From: CALCKU01 sp964654665
Lineage (GTDB): Bacteria > Pseudomonadota > Alphaproteobacteria > Caulobacterales > Maricaulaceae
Direction: 5' to 3'
DNA: 64,000 nt
Assembly: GCA_964654665.1 (NCBI GenBank)
Contig: CAZZKV010000014.1
Location: forward strand, 4,169 to 68,168
In this document: positions 9,990 through 18,802 of the stretch, piece after piece
Numbering within the stretch: position 1 is the first letter of the stretch
Layout of the letters: each line of letters opens with the position of its first letter
Notes under the pieces: generated by a model
Seen by the model: the letters and a program-made list of their open reading frames with translations, nothing else
What the model was told of the DNA's origin: nothing
The model's database searches: none
Position numbers and translations under genes: made by a program

Positions 9990-11566
9990 TGCGTTTGTTG
10001 CGTTCCACAGCTATCATCGGGTCCCTGACCCTTTTATCCCGTGTTTTAGGTCTTATACGTGACGTGTTATGGGCGAAATATTTAGGTGCGAGTGCGATTA
10101 ATGATGCCCTTATTACAGCTGTAAAATTACCTAATCTGTTCCGCCGCATGTTTGCGGAAGGCGCGTTTAATGCTGCCTTTGTTCCGCTTTATGCCAGACG
10201 TATAGAATTGGAGGGTGAAGAGGCCGCCGCTGAATTTGCCGGCGAAGCTTTATCGGCTCTTTTTATGTTGGTGGCAGCCATTGTTATTATTTTCCAGCTT
10301 ACAATGCCATGGACGTTGAATATTATTGGCGGAGGGCTTGAAAAAACATCACCCGTGACCGGTGGCTTAACCCCATATAGCCTTGGCGTTATTTATGCTC
10401 GCCTGACCATGCCATATTTATTGTTGATGTCTATGGCGGCGCTGTTTTCCGGCGTTTTAAATACCCGTAATTATTTTGCAATGGCTGCTTTTGTGCCGGT
10501 TTTGCTTAATCTTGTCTGGATATCACTTTTATTGTTGGCCGGACGTATGGGCGTGTCCATGCAAGCCTTGGCCGGGTGGTTGGCCGTTGGTATGTCGGGC
10601 TCCGGTATCTTGCAAGCGGGGGCTTTATATTGGGCCATTAAAAAGGCCAAAATAGCCTTGCCATTTTTACGTCCCCGCCTGACCCCGGCGGTTAGGCGGT
10701 TATTTGTTTTGGGCGTTCCGGGTATGTTATCGGCGGGTATCACGCATATTAATTTAATGGTGAGCCACAGTATTGCGACGATACAGGAAGGCGCGGCCAG
10801 TTGGCTTTTTTACGCTGATCGGCTGTATCAATTGCCGTTGGGAATGATTGGTATTGCTATGGGCATTGCTTTATTGCCAGCTCTATCGCGGCGCCTTCGG
10901 GGGGGAGATGAAAGTGGGGCCATGATGAGCATGAACCGCGCGATGGAAATTGCCGCGTTAATGACCTTGCCGGCGACCATGGCGCTAGCGATTATGCCGG
11001 AATTTTTGATAGGCGGTTTGTTTGAACGCGGACGGTTTTTAGCTTCAGATACGGCTCAAGTCGGTAAAGCGTTGAAAATGTTTGCCTATGGATTGCCCGC
11101 ATTTGTTTTACTCAAAATATTAACGCCCGCATTTTTCGCGCGCGAGAATACAAAAACGCCGATGATTTATGCGGCTCTTTCGGCCGTTATTAATCTGGGT
11201 CTGGGTGCGGGATTGTTTTTCACTGTTGGCTTTTTTGGCCTCGCACTCGCTACATCGTTTGCGGCTTGGGTGAATGTCATCTGTCTGGCTCTAATCCTGA
11301 TCCGAAATCGTCATTTTGTTTTGGATCAGCGCTTGTTGGGTCGGTTGCCACGTATTGGATTAGCCGCTCTTTTAATGGGGCTTGCGCTCTGGCAAATCGT
11401 GCCGATTGCCCGCCCATTTTTGACCGGGTCCATATTGCAAGACTATATTACATTGGCGATTGTGTGCGGCCTTGGTTTTGCCGTTTACTGTCTATGTATT
11501 TTATTGCTCGGCGCGCTGGATATGTCCGATTTCAAGGATGCCTTTAAAAAACCGCCACTTGCATAG
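9989..11566 (+). CDS. murJ: Lipid II flippase MurJ (MviN)
   Basis: A 525-residue polytopic inner-membrane protein of the MOP/MviN family, which moves lipid II to the periplasmic face for peptidoglycan synthesis. The N-terminus STAIIGSLTLLSRVLGLIRD and the PNLFRRMFAEGAFNAAFVPL segment are the family signature, with essential Arg and charged positions retained. I take ATG 9989, which overlaps the glnD TGA (TGATG), rather than the TTG three bases earlier. About fourteen hydrophobic segments follow. A 59-bp gap separates it from trpS. Confidence 0.96.
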   Translation: MRLLRSTAIIGSLTLLSRVLGLIRDVLWAKYLGASAINDALITAVKLPNLFRRMFAEGAFNAAFVPLYARRIELEGEEAAAEFAGEALSALFMLVAAIVIIFQLTMPWTLNIIGGGLEKTSPVTGGLTPYSLGVIYARLTMPYLLLMSMAALFSGVLNTRNYFAMAAFVPVLLNLVWISLLLLAGRMGVSMQALAGWLAVGMSGSGILQAGALYWAIKKAKIALPFLRPRLTPAVRRLFVLGVPGMLSAGITHINLMVSHSIATIQEGAASWLFYADRLYQLPLGMIGIAMGIALLPALSRRLRGGDESGAMMSMNRAMEIAALMTLPATMALAIMPEFLIGGLFERGRFLASDTAQVGKALKMFAYGLPAFVLLKILTPAFFARENTKTPMIYAALSAVINLGLGAGLFFTVGFFGLALATSFAAWVNVICLALILIRNRHFVLDQRLLGRLPRIGLAALLMGLALWQIVPIARPFLTGSILQDYITLAIVCGLGFAVYCLCILLLGALDMSDFKDAFKKPPLA

Positions 11567-11625
11567 AGTGACTTGCGAAAACCCGTAGCAATGCTAAAAG
11601 CCGCTCCCTATCGAAGGCGAATATT

Positions 11626-12657
11626 ATGAGTGATACTCCTGCAATCTATACCGGCGCGGATCGGGTTTTTTCTGGCGTGCAGCCCTCAGGTGATTTGCAT
11701 CTTGGTAATTATCTTGGCGCGCTTAAGACATTTGTGGCTTTGCAAGATGATATGGATTGTATTTATTGTATTGTTGACCTTCATGCGATTACCGTTTGGC
11801 AAGACCCGACAAAATTAGCTGAGCAGACGCGCCATATTGCGGCGGCTTATCTGGCCTCTGGCGTCGATTCGAACAAAGCTATTGTGTATAATCAATCGGC
11901 TGTGCGGGCGCATACCGAACTGGCATGGTATTTTAATTGTATTGCGAGGATTGGCTGGCTTAATCGTATGACACAATTCAAAGATAAAGCAGGAAAGAAC
12001 TCCGAGAAAATGTCGGTGGGTCTTTATGATTACCCTGTTTTACAAGCGGCTGATATTCTGGCGTTTAAAGCCACCCATGTTCCGGTTGGCGAAGACCAAA
12101 AACAACATCTGGAATTAACGCGTGATATAGCTGCCAAATTTAATCATGACTTTGATACGCCCGGTTTTTTCCCGCTTTGCGAACCTGTGATTAAAGGTCC
12201 CGGGGCCAAGGTGATGAGCTTGCGCGATGGCACTGCAAAAATGTCGAAATCAGACCCGTCTGATAATTCACGTATAAACTTAACCGACGATGCGGATATG
12301 ATTGCCAAAAAGATCCGTAAAGCGAAAACCGATTCGGGCGAAATTCCAGCCACTAAGGATGAACTGAACGGCCGTCCAGAAGTTGCCAATTTAGTGGGTA
12401 TTTATGCTGCGCTGTCCGGTATGGATGACACGGCTGTTTTAACGGAATATGCGGGTCAGGGCTTTGGCGTTTTCAAACCGGCTTTAGCGGATTTAGCCGT
12501 TGAGAAATTACGACCTATAACAGATTTAATGACGCGTTACCTCGCGGACCCAGAGGAAATAGATCGTGTTTTGGCATCGGGAGCGGACCGTGCCAATAGT
12601 ATTACAAATCCCATTCTGGCTGAAGTGCGCAGAATTATTGGTTTTTCTGGAGCTTAA
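11626..12657 (+). CDS. trpS: Tryptophanyl-tRNA synthetase
   Basis: Class I aminoacyl-tRNA synthetase of 343 residues that charges tRNA-Trp. The HIGH-type signature is in GVQPSGDLHLGNYLGAL near residue 20, and the KMSKS loop is AKMSKSDPSD near residue 205. The length fits bacterial TrpS. It follows murJ as in many alphaproteobacteria and is followed one base later by a small lipoprotein gene, suggesting shared transcription. Confidence 0.97.
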   Translation: MSDTPAIYTGADRVFSGVQPSGDLHLGNYLGALKTFVALQDDMDCIYCIVDLHAITVWQDPTKLAEQTRHIAAAYLASGVDSNKAIVYNQSAVRAHTELAWYFNCIARIGWLNRMTQFKDKAGKNSEKMSVGLYDYPVLQAADILAFKATHVPVGEDQKQHLELTRDIAAKFNHDFDTPGFFPLCEPVIKGPGAKVMSLRDGTAKMSKSDPSDNSRINLTDDADMIAKKIRKAKTDSGEIPATKDELNGRPEVANLVGIYAALSGMDDTAVLTEYAGQGFGVFKPALADLAVEKLRPITDLMTRYLADPEEIDRVLASGADRANSITNPILAEVRRIIGFSGA

Positions 12658-12658
12658 T

Positions 12659-13159
12659 ATGCGGTTATTTTTTATAATGATTATGGGGTTTGTTTTATCG
12701 GCCTGTTCAGGCGAGCATAAGATGGGTCATGGCGATGGATCGCATCACGGCGGTATAATGATTGACCATGTCAATGTGCAGCCGCCTTTTCCAGGTCGTG
12801 ATGTTTCGGCGGCGTTTTTTACAGTAATAAATCACGGCGAGGCTGACCGTCTTATTGCGGTTAAATCGGATATTTCGGATAAGACCGAACTCCATAACCA
12901 TATTGATGATAAAGGTGTGATGAAGATGCGCCGCGTCGAAGGAGTGGATATTGCCAAAGGAGGAACGTTAGTTTTTAAACCGGGCAGCTATCATGTGATG
13001 ATGTTTGAAAGTCAGATCGCGGACAATAAAACCGAAACTGAATTGACATTTATTTTTGAAAAATCTGATCCAATTACCATGAGGGTTCCGATTGGCGGGG
13101 ATCATGATAACGGTGCAGATGAAGGCGCGGCGAAAAAAATGGACCATAGTAATCACTGA
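12659..13159 (+). CDS. PCuAC-type copper chaperone, lipoprotein
   Basis: Starting at the ATG one base after the trpS stop gives a 166-residue protein with a short signal peptide and lipobox (FVLSACSG), so it is predicted to be lipid-anchored in the periplasm. The core shows the PCuAC (DUF461) pattern: AAFFTVINHGEADRLI, then TELHNHIDDKGVMKMR, and PGSYHVMMFE. The Met and His residues in these segments match the Cu(I) site of PCuAC proteins, which supply copper to cytochrome oxidase. Extra His/Met-rich stretches near both ends (HKMGHGDGSHHGG; MDHSNH) may bind more metal. No cox genes are next to it. A longer reading from a start inside trpS is not credible because it would precede the signal peptide. 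Confidence 0.85.
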   Translation: MRLFFIMIMGFVLSACSGEHKMGHGDGSHHGGIMIDHVNVQPPFPGRDVSAAFFTVINHGEADRLIAVKSDISDKTELHNHIDDKGVMKMRRVEGVDIAKGGTLVFKPGSYHVMMFESQIADNKTETELTFIFEKSDPITMRVPIGGDHDNGADEGAAKKMDHSNH

Positions 13160-13163
13160 TGTT

Positions 13164-14432
13164 TTGACAGCCCGTGCGGCGGCGGTACGGGCCGTTGCTG
13201 ACGTTCTGGCGCGGCAAATACCGCTTGAATTAGCCCTTTCAAACCAACTCGGCTATAATGCTATGGATAGCCGTGATAGGGCCTTTGCGCGCCTGATTTC
13301 GGCAACAACTTTTCGCCGTCTTGGCCAAATTGACGGTGTGTTAAAAGCCTTTGTTAAACAGACGCCTCCGCGCCTTGTTATGGCGGCGTTACAAACAGGG
13401 GCCGCGCAAATTCTTTATTTGGGTACTCCCGCCCATGCTGCCGTTGGCGAGACTGTCGATCTTCTGAAGTCTAACCCTAAGACAAAAGGGTTTTCGGGTA
13501 TGGTCAATGCTGTGCTGCGCCGAGTGAGTGAACGGGGCCCAGCGCTTGCTGCCGCTATAGCTCCGCAGGAAAACCTGCCGAAATGGCTTCGGGTTTCATG
13601 GGAGAAAGCATATGGTCGGCCCGCAATGCGTAAAATGGCGCGTGCCGTTTTTTCTGACCCGCCGCTTGACTTGTCAGTAAGAGGGAATACTGCCGATTGG
13701 GCAAAGCGGCTGGATGGTGAGGTGATAGGGCCGCAAACCATACGCCTGCCGCATATTGGAACAGTGACAGATCTGGAAGGCTATGGCGAAGGTCAATGGT
13801 GGGCGCAAGATGTTGCCGCCAGCCTGCCTGTTGATATTTTAGGGGATGTATCAGGGCTCTCTGTGCTTGATATGTGCGCTGCGCCCGGCGGTAAGACATT
13901 ACAATTAGCCTCGCGCGGAGCGCAAGTCACAGCCCTAGACCGTTCGGAAGACCGGCTTTTACGTATGAAAGATAATTTGGTACGAACAAGCTTGTCGGCT
14001 GAGTTAGTTTGCGCAGATGCCCGTGAATATAGCCATATCGACGGATTTGATATCGTCTTGCTGGATGCCCCCTGTAGTGCAACAGGTACATTTCGCCGGC
14101 ATCCCGACGTTATTCACAATAAAACACCGCGTGATGTGCAATCTTTGGTCAAATTACAAAAACAACTTTTAAAAGCGGCAGCGGCGCTCGTAAAACAGGG
14201 CGGTAGCTTGGTATATTGTACCTGTTCTCTGCAAAAAGATGAGGGAGAAGACCGCGTTTCACACTTTTTGACAGATATGCCAGAATTTCGCCTTAATCCC
14301 ATATTAACCGATTCAGTCTTGTCTATCCCGCAGTCGGTAACGGCTGAAGGATATATAAGGACCCAACCCCAATTTCTTGCAGAAAAAGGGGGCGTTGATG
14401 GGTTTTTTATTGCCCGGTTGGGACGTGAATAA
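13164..14432 (+). CDS. rsmB: 16S rRNA (cytosine-967-C5)-methyltransferase RsmB/Sun family
   Basis: Contains an N-terminal NusB-like RNA-binding domain (LTARAAAVRAVADVLARQIP...) and a C-terminal SAM-dependent domain with DMCAAPGGKTLQLA, the motif IV Cys in LLDAPCSATGTFRRHP and the catalytic motif VI Cys in LVYCTCSLQKDEGE. The likely start is TTG 13164, five bases after the preceding stop, giving 422 residues; an ATG at 13119 would overlap the lipoprotein gene by 41 bases and is the alternative. Target position is inferred from the family; alphaproteobacteria often have more than one RsmB-like protein. Confidence 0.9.
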   Translation: MTARAAAVRAVADVLARQIPLELALSNQLGYNAMDSRDRAFARLISATTFRRLGQIDGVLKAFVKQTPPRLVMAALQTGAAQILYLGTPAHAAVGETVDLLKSNPKTKGFSGMVNAVLRRVSERGPALAAAIAPQENLPKWLRVSWEKAYGRPAMRKMARAVFSDPPLDLSVRGNTADWAKRLDGEVIGPQTIRLPHIGTVTDLEGYGEGQWWAQDVAASLPVDILGDVSGLSVLDMCAAPGGKTLQLASRGAQVTALDRSEDRLLRMKDNLVRTSLSAELVCADAREYSHIDGFDIVLLDAPCSATGTFRRHPDVIHNKTPRDVQSLVKLQKQLLKAAAALVKQGGSLVYCTCSLQKDEGEDRVSHFLTDMPEFRLNPILTDSVLSIPQSVTAEGYIRTQPQFLAEKGGVDGFFIARLGRE

Positions 14433-14516
14433 GTCAGTTGTAAAGAGAAGATTCATCTTTATTGGCCTATTATTTGCAGAACATAACCGGAAATGTTTCA
14501 AAATGGGAGGCTCAAA

Positions 14517-15455
14517 ATGAGCACGAAAGCAATTTTACGCAATAGCGCGCTAGCCGCGACACTTATTGCTGGGTTTACAATTACAGCCGTAGCGAATGGT
14601 AATGGCAGCCGTTATGGCAATGTTTACGATTATGAAAGCGGACATAATTGCGGGTCATCGGCTTGTGTGGCTCCGGCACCGGTAGCGTCGCGTTATGGCG
14701 GTGGTTACGTAACGCCTGCACCTGTGCAAAGTTTACCAGTATCTCCGGGTGTTGTTTATGTTGATTGTGCTGCTATGGGCACTTGTGCACCTGCGCCGAG
14801 CTATCAAGCGCCAGTCCAAACATANNNNNNNNNNNNNNNNNNNNNNNNNNNNNNNNNNNNNNNNNNNNNNNNNNNNNNNNNNNNNNNNNNNNNNNNNNNN
14901 NNNNNNNNNNNNNNNNNNNNNNNNTATCAAGCGCCAGTCCAAACATACCAAGCGCCGGTTCAATCATATTCGCAATCTTATAGCGCGCAAGCGGTGGATT
15001 GCCCAGCGGGAACTTCTTTGCAATCAGATGGTACGTGTCTGCAATCGAGCCATTCTCCATCGACAGCCTTTAGCGTAACACTGCCGGGAACCCATGCACC
15101 GTCGGTAGCCTTTAGTGCGCCTGCTGCAATGGAATCTGTGGCCTGTCCAGCCGGTACAACATCGCAAGCTGATGGAACCTGCATGCAGTCATCTGGTTCA
15201 AGCTACTCATCAAGTTCAAACTATTCATCAGGCAACACCTATCAATCGTCATCATCAATGGAATCTGTGGCTTGCCCGGCGGGAACCTCCAAACAATCGG
15301 ATGGAACCTGTATGCAAGGCGGCGGAACATCCTATGCAGGCAGCACAGCGACAATTTATTCGGGTGATGCGGGATCAACAAGCTCATCAAGCTATGGTGG
15401 CTATACGTCTTCTGGGTCATATACGGCCAATGATTATAGGCCTATTCGTAAATAA
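14517..15455 (+). CDS. Secreted repeat protein with YQAPVQT repeats and two-Cys modules; interrupted by assembly gap
   Basis: I do not recognise a family. ATG 14517 follows a good ribosome site (GGGAGG) and opens a signal peptide (ALAATLIAGFTITAVANG). After a Cys-containing N-terminal part comes a YQAPVQT heptad repeat in which 100 Ns are placed, so the true length is unknown. The C-terminal half carries three modules of the pattern CPAGTxxQxDGTC (near 14998, 15144 and 15271 in base coordinates), separated by Ser/Tyr/Thr-rich spacers. The frame is maintained across the gap as drawn. The paired cysteines suggest a disulphide-bonded exported protein, perhaps at the cell surface. A strong terminator follows. 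Confidence 0.75.
   Translation: MSTKAILRNSALAATLIAGFTITAVANGNGSRYGNVYDYESGHNCGSSACVAPAPVASRYGGGYVTPAPVQSLPVSPGVVYVDCAAMGTCAPAPSYQAPVQTXXXXXXXXXXXXXXXXXXXXXXXXXXXXXXXXXXYQAPVQTYQAPVQSYSQSYSAQAVDCPAGTSLQSDGTCLQSSHSPSTAFSVTLPGTHAPSVAFSAPAAMESVACPAGTTSQADGTCMQSSGSSYSSSSNYSSGNTYQSSSSMESVACPAGTSKQSDGTCMQGGGTSYAGSTATIYSGDAGSTSSSSYGGYTSSGSYTANDYRPIRK
14802..14966 (+). repeat. 21-bp coding tandem repeat (YQAPVQT) around assembly gap 1
   Basis: Copies begin at 14802 (just before the Ns), 14925 and 14946; the last is diverged and reads YQAPVQS. The gap very probably hides further copies or marks a collapsed repeat. Confidence 0.8.
14825..14924. other. Assembly gap of 100 Ns
   Basis: Exactly 100 Ns, the usual placeholder for a gap of unknown size. 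The 23 bases before it (14802-14824) are identical to the 23 bases after it (14925-14947). Confidence 0.98.
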
Positions 15456-15481
15456 ACCGGTCTTCCAAACCGAATATATAT

Positions 15482-15509
15482 CGCCGGGATTTTATCCCGG
15501 CGTTTTTTT
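15482..15509 (+). terminator. Rho-independent terminator of the secreted repeat protein gene
   Basis: Perfect 9-bp stem CGCCGGGAT-ttt-ATCCCGGCG followed by seven T residues, 26 bp after the stop codon. Confidence 0.93.
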
Positions 15510-15612
15510 ATGGGGCTTTATCATGTCATGAGAAATTATTCTTCGCAGTTCCCCCTCTTGCCGCCGCGCGGAAAACTGGTATGACCGATAGCTTAGTTTT
15601 AGGATTAAGATC

Positions 15613-17472
15613 ATGCGGCCTGTGTCAAAAATTCGACGTTTATCCTGCACTGCATTTGCCAGTTTTTTTATTTATTCTGTCAGTGCGCATGGACAAACCG
15701 TTCCAGTTACCCCGCCGGCGTTTTGCGCCAATGGCAGTATTGTTATTGTTAACGGTAATACAGAATGCCGTATTGCCGATAATTTGGATCGTCTTATCGC
15801 CGATGTGGAACAATTTGATCTCATGGGTAATCCGGTACGGGCCGGCAATGAAGGGGATCGCGAGGCGCTGCGGCGTTTAGCCGATGTCAGTTTTGAAGGC
15901 ACGCAAGCCGCGGCGGTACAAGTCAAAAATTTTCTCAATCGCCATGCTGCTTTGGCCGGAAAGCCGATGACGAAACAAGCTCAGTTGAATTATGATTTAT
16001 TAGGCTTTGTTCTTAAGCAGCGTGACCGGCTTGCACCTTTTGATGGCGCTCGTATTCCATTTACGAATGATAGCGGGTTTCATAATGAGCTTGCCTATAT
16101 CTCCCGCCAAACCCGTTTTGAGACCATTGATGATTACGAAGCCTATGCCGCTCGCCTTTCGCAATTGCCGCGTTATTTTGGCCAACATAAGGATAATATG
16201 CGCCGGGGAATCAAAACAGGAATGACGGCCTCCAGAGACATTTTGCCAAGCCTTATAGATGTTATTGAAAACTATACTGAAACACCGCCTGAAGATCATG
16301 CGTTTTACCGCCCGTTTAAAACATTCCCTGATACAATTGAGACGGCCGAACAAGAGCGGCTAAAAGCTTTGGGCGCAGTGGCAATAAAGGCCTCTGTGCT
16401 TCCAGCCTATCAGGATTTATTGGCCTTTTTTAAAACTGAATATCTGCCCTTTGCGCGCGTGGAAGCCGGTATAGGCATATCACCGCATGCTCGCGATTAT
16501 TATCGCGCTCTGGTCCGTCACTTCACGACCTTGGATTTGACGCCGGATGAGGTGCATGACATTGGGCTGAAAGAGGTGGCCCGCATTCGCAGCGAGATGG
16601 ATGCCATTATCGCGGAAACAGGGTTTAAAGGGAGTTTCAAAGAATTTTTGACATTCTTGCGAACGGATCCGCAATTTTACGCAACGTCTGAGGAACAGCT
16701 TTTAAAAGAAGCGGCGTGGCTCGCCAAGAAAATTGATGGTCGGATGCCTGAATTTTTTGGCCATCTTCCCCGATTATCCTATGGGGTTATTCCGGTCCCA
16801 AAAGAAATTGCCCCGAATTATACTACGGGTCGGTATTGGGGTGGAAATCCCGAACAAGGTCAGGCCGGAAATTATGTTGTTAATACATATGATCTCAAGC
16901 AACGTCCGCTTTATAACCTACCGGCTTTGACTGCGCATGAAGGCGTGCCCGGTCATCATCACCAAATTGCCATTGCGCAAGAATTAAAAGATGTTCCTCG
17001 GTTCCGGCAAAGCCTTTATCCGAACGCCTTTGGTGAAGGGTGGGGACTTTACACTGAAAAACTGGCCGCGGAAATGGGTATCTATAGTACCCCGTATGAA
17101 AAATTTGGCCAATTAACCTATGAAATGTGGCGGGCGTGCCGCCTGGTTGTCGATACGGGTATGCATTGGAAAGGATGGAGCCGGGAACAAGCCGAAGCCT
17201 GTTTCTTCGATAATTCAGCCCTTGCTCCGCATAATATAAAAACGGAAGTCGAACGGTATATAAGCTGGCCCGGGCAGGCTTTGGCTTATAAAATTGGAGA
17301 ATTGAAAATCCTTGAATTACGCAAAAAGGCTGAAGACACTTTGGGTGATAATTTCTCTATTCGCGATTTTCATGATGTCCTATTAGGCGATGGGGGCATG
17401 CCGCTTGATTTGCTGGAAGCGAAAATGCTGCGCTGGATTGAAACTCAAAATACGCCTTTGCATAAAGAGTAA
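15613..17472 (+). CDS. DUF885 family secreted zinc metallopeptidase
   Basis: A 619-residue protein with an N-terminal signal peptide (about residues 1-28) and the DUF885 signature. The zinc site is the segment LTAHEGVPGHHHQIA (about 16927-16971), matching the HExxxGHH type seen in the family, followed by FGEGWGLYTEKLAAEMG with a likely third ligand Glu. DUF885 proteins are distantly related to M32-type carboxypeptidases; substrates are mostly unknown and a role in peptide degradation in the periplasm is inference. The length is typical. It converges on the reverse cheR gene with an 8-bp gap, so the two transcripts may read into each other. Confidence 0.88.
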   Translation: MRPVSKIRRLSCTAFASFFIYSVSAHGQTVPVTPPAFCANGSIVIVNGNTECRIADNLDRLIADVEQFDLMGNPVRAGNEGDREALRRLADVSFEGTQAAAVQVKNFLNRHAALAGKPMTKQAQLNYDLLGFVLKQRDRLAPFDGARIPFTNDSGFHNELAYISRQTRFETIDDYEAYAARLSQLPRYFGQHKDNMRRGIKTGMTASRDILPSLIDVIENYTETPPEDHAFYRPFKTFPDTIETAEQERLKALGAVAIKASVLPAYQDLLAFFKTEYLPFARVEAGIGISPHARDYYRALVRHFTTLDLTPDEVHDIGLKEVARIRSEMDAIIAETGFKGSFKEFLTFLRTDPQFYATSEEQLLKEAAWLAKKIDGRMPEFFGHLPRLSYGVIPVPKEIAPNYTTGRYWGGNPEQGQAGNYVVNTYDLKQRPLYNLPALTAHEGVPGHHHQIAIAQELKDVPRFRQSLYPNAFGEGWGLYTEKLAAEMGIYSTPYEKFGQLTYEMWRACRLVVDTGMHWKGWSREQAEACFFDNSALAPHNIKTEVERYISWPGQALAYKIGELKILELRKKAEDTLGDNFSIRDFHDVLLGDGGMPLDLLEAKMLRWIETQNTPLHKE

Positions 17473-17480
17473 ATCAGGTG

Positions 17481-18434
17481 TTACGCTGATTTCTTTGGTG
17501 AGTGGCTCTCATCGATTAGAGATTTTACACGGCGTTTTGTTTTTTCAAATGTCTTCCGTCCCGTTGGTTTTTTAACAGTAGGATCTTCCGGTTCTGGTTC
17601 TATTTTTGGTTCGCGTCGTTGGAAAATGCCCGTTACATTATCAACCGGATCAAAACCGTAATTGATGTGGTTTAATGTTTCGGTGCTGCCGAGCATAAGA
17701 TAGCCCAAGGGACGGACAACATTTGACATACCGCGCAATACACGAACCTGGGCGGGTGATGAGTAATGCGGTAATCCGTTTCGGAACATAACGACATGGA
17801 ATTGGCCCAACTCTTCAAGCGATGTTAGCAAGTGAAATTCGGTAAATGTGACATATTGACGAATACAGTCTTTGATTTGCCAGTCTTCGCCTTTGCGTTC
17901 AAAATAGGCCACAAGGTCGCGAATGGGAAGCCCGCGCTGGACATCAAAATGGGTATAACGGCCCGTCCGGGCCCGGTCTATGGCTGCTGACGGGTAGTCA
18001 ACGCCAGTAATTTCTACCTTTAAATCGGGGAAACGATCTTTGCATTTATCAAATTGCATCGCCATACCATAGGCTTCTTGGCCGCTGGCACATCCGAATG
18101 ATAAAATCCGGATTGTCCCACCCTTATAAGCCCGGTGCAATTGGGGCATGATTGTATTTTCAAATGTCTTATAACTGTCCGGATCACTATAAAATTGTGT
18201 ATCGCGTTCCAATAAAGCAGAGACCGTTTGAACGGCCAGGCGGCTTTGCCCGCTTGAAAACAACTCTTCAATCATATCTGTTAAGGTTTCAAATCCTTCT
18301 TTACGCGCTAGGTGGGCAAGACGGGTTTCAACTAAAAAAGCATGATCAGTCCCGAGATTGATTCCTGCCAATTCAAGTGTGAGCCGTTTAAGGGCTTCAT
18401 AGTAACTGGGTTTTAACGTGAGAACGCCGCGCAT
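17481..18434 (-). CDS. cheR: CheR-type methyltransferase with altered catalytic motifs
   Basis: A 317-residue protein with a CheR N-terminal helical domain (about 10-70) and a SAM-binding domain with SFGCASGQEAYGMAM in the place of the usual motif I. Two segments depart from canonical CheR: the Thr-Asn-x-Thr-x-Phe-Phe-Arg stretch reads ERDTQFYSDP, and the usual RNVLIYF reads RNGLPHY. The last 50 residues are basic and probably disordered. Canonical CheR methylates glutamates of chemoreceptors, but no receptor, CheW or CheB is encoded nearby, so the substrate is unknown. The ATG lies two bases after the cheY stop; it is the last gene of the chpT cluster. Confidence 0.85.
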   Translation of the reverse strand: MRGVLTLKPSYYEALKRLTLELAGINLGTDHAFLVETRLAHLARKEGFETLTDMIEELFSSGQSRLAVQTVSALLERDTQFYSDPDSYKTFENTIMPQLHRAYKGGTIRILSFGCASGQEAYGMAMQFDKCKDRFPDLKVEITGVDYPSAAIDRARTGRYTHFDVQRGLPIRDLVAYFERKGEDWQIKDCIRQYVTFTEFHLLTSLEELGQFHVVMFRNGLPHYSSPAQVRVLRGMSNVVRPLGYLMLGSTETLNHINYGFDPVDNVTGIFQRREPKIEPEPEDPTVKKPTGRKTFEKTKRRVKSLIDESHSPKKSA

Positions 18435-18436
18435 GA

Positions 18437-18802
18437 TTATAGCAATCCGGCTTGCATGAATTTAGATTCAATTATATCGGAATCAAACGGTTTCATCACA
18501 TATTCATCTGCGCCGGCATCGAGGGCTTGCGTGATTTTCTCGACGCTACGTTCGGAGGAACAAAACACAACAACAGGGTTATTGCCGCCGGGTTCTTTAC
18601 GCAGTGCTTTTAGGAAAGACAGACCATCCATAACGGGCATGTTCCAGTCCAGCAAAATTGCATCGGGCATATCCATTCGGCATTGATCGATGGCTTCCCG
18701 GCCATTTGCCGCTTCCTCAGGTTTAAATTCTAGGTCTTTGAGAATACGCCCGGCGATACGGCGGATCATTTTAGAATCGTCAACGACAAGGCAGGTTTTC
18801 AT
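18437..18802 (-). CDS. cheY: CheY-like single-domain response regulator
   Basis: A 121-residue receiver domain alone, with all phosphorylation residues: acidic pair in CLVVDDSKMIRR, phosphoacceptor Asp in ILLDWNMPVMDG, Ser in VVFCSSERS and Lys in YVMKPFDSD. The start overlaps the end of the CheA-like gene by 4 bases (ATGA), which couples their translation. In Caulobacter-type bacteria small CheY-like proteins act in motility and attachment control; which kinase serves this one is not evident, since the adjacent CheA-like protein looks inactive. Confidence 0.93.
   Translation of the reverse strand: MKTCLVVDDSKMIRRIAGRILKDLEFKPEEAANGREAIDQCRMDMPDAILLDWNMPVMDGLSFLKALRKEPGGNNPVVVFCSSERSVEKITQALDAGADEYVMKPFDSDIIESKFMQAGLL

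Noticed and set aside
12566..12658. Extension of the PCuAC gene upstream into trpS
   Set aside because: It would place 31 residues before a clear signal peptide and lipobox; the ATG at 12659 fits directly after the trpS stop.
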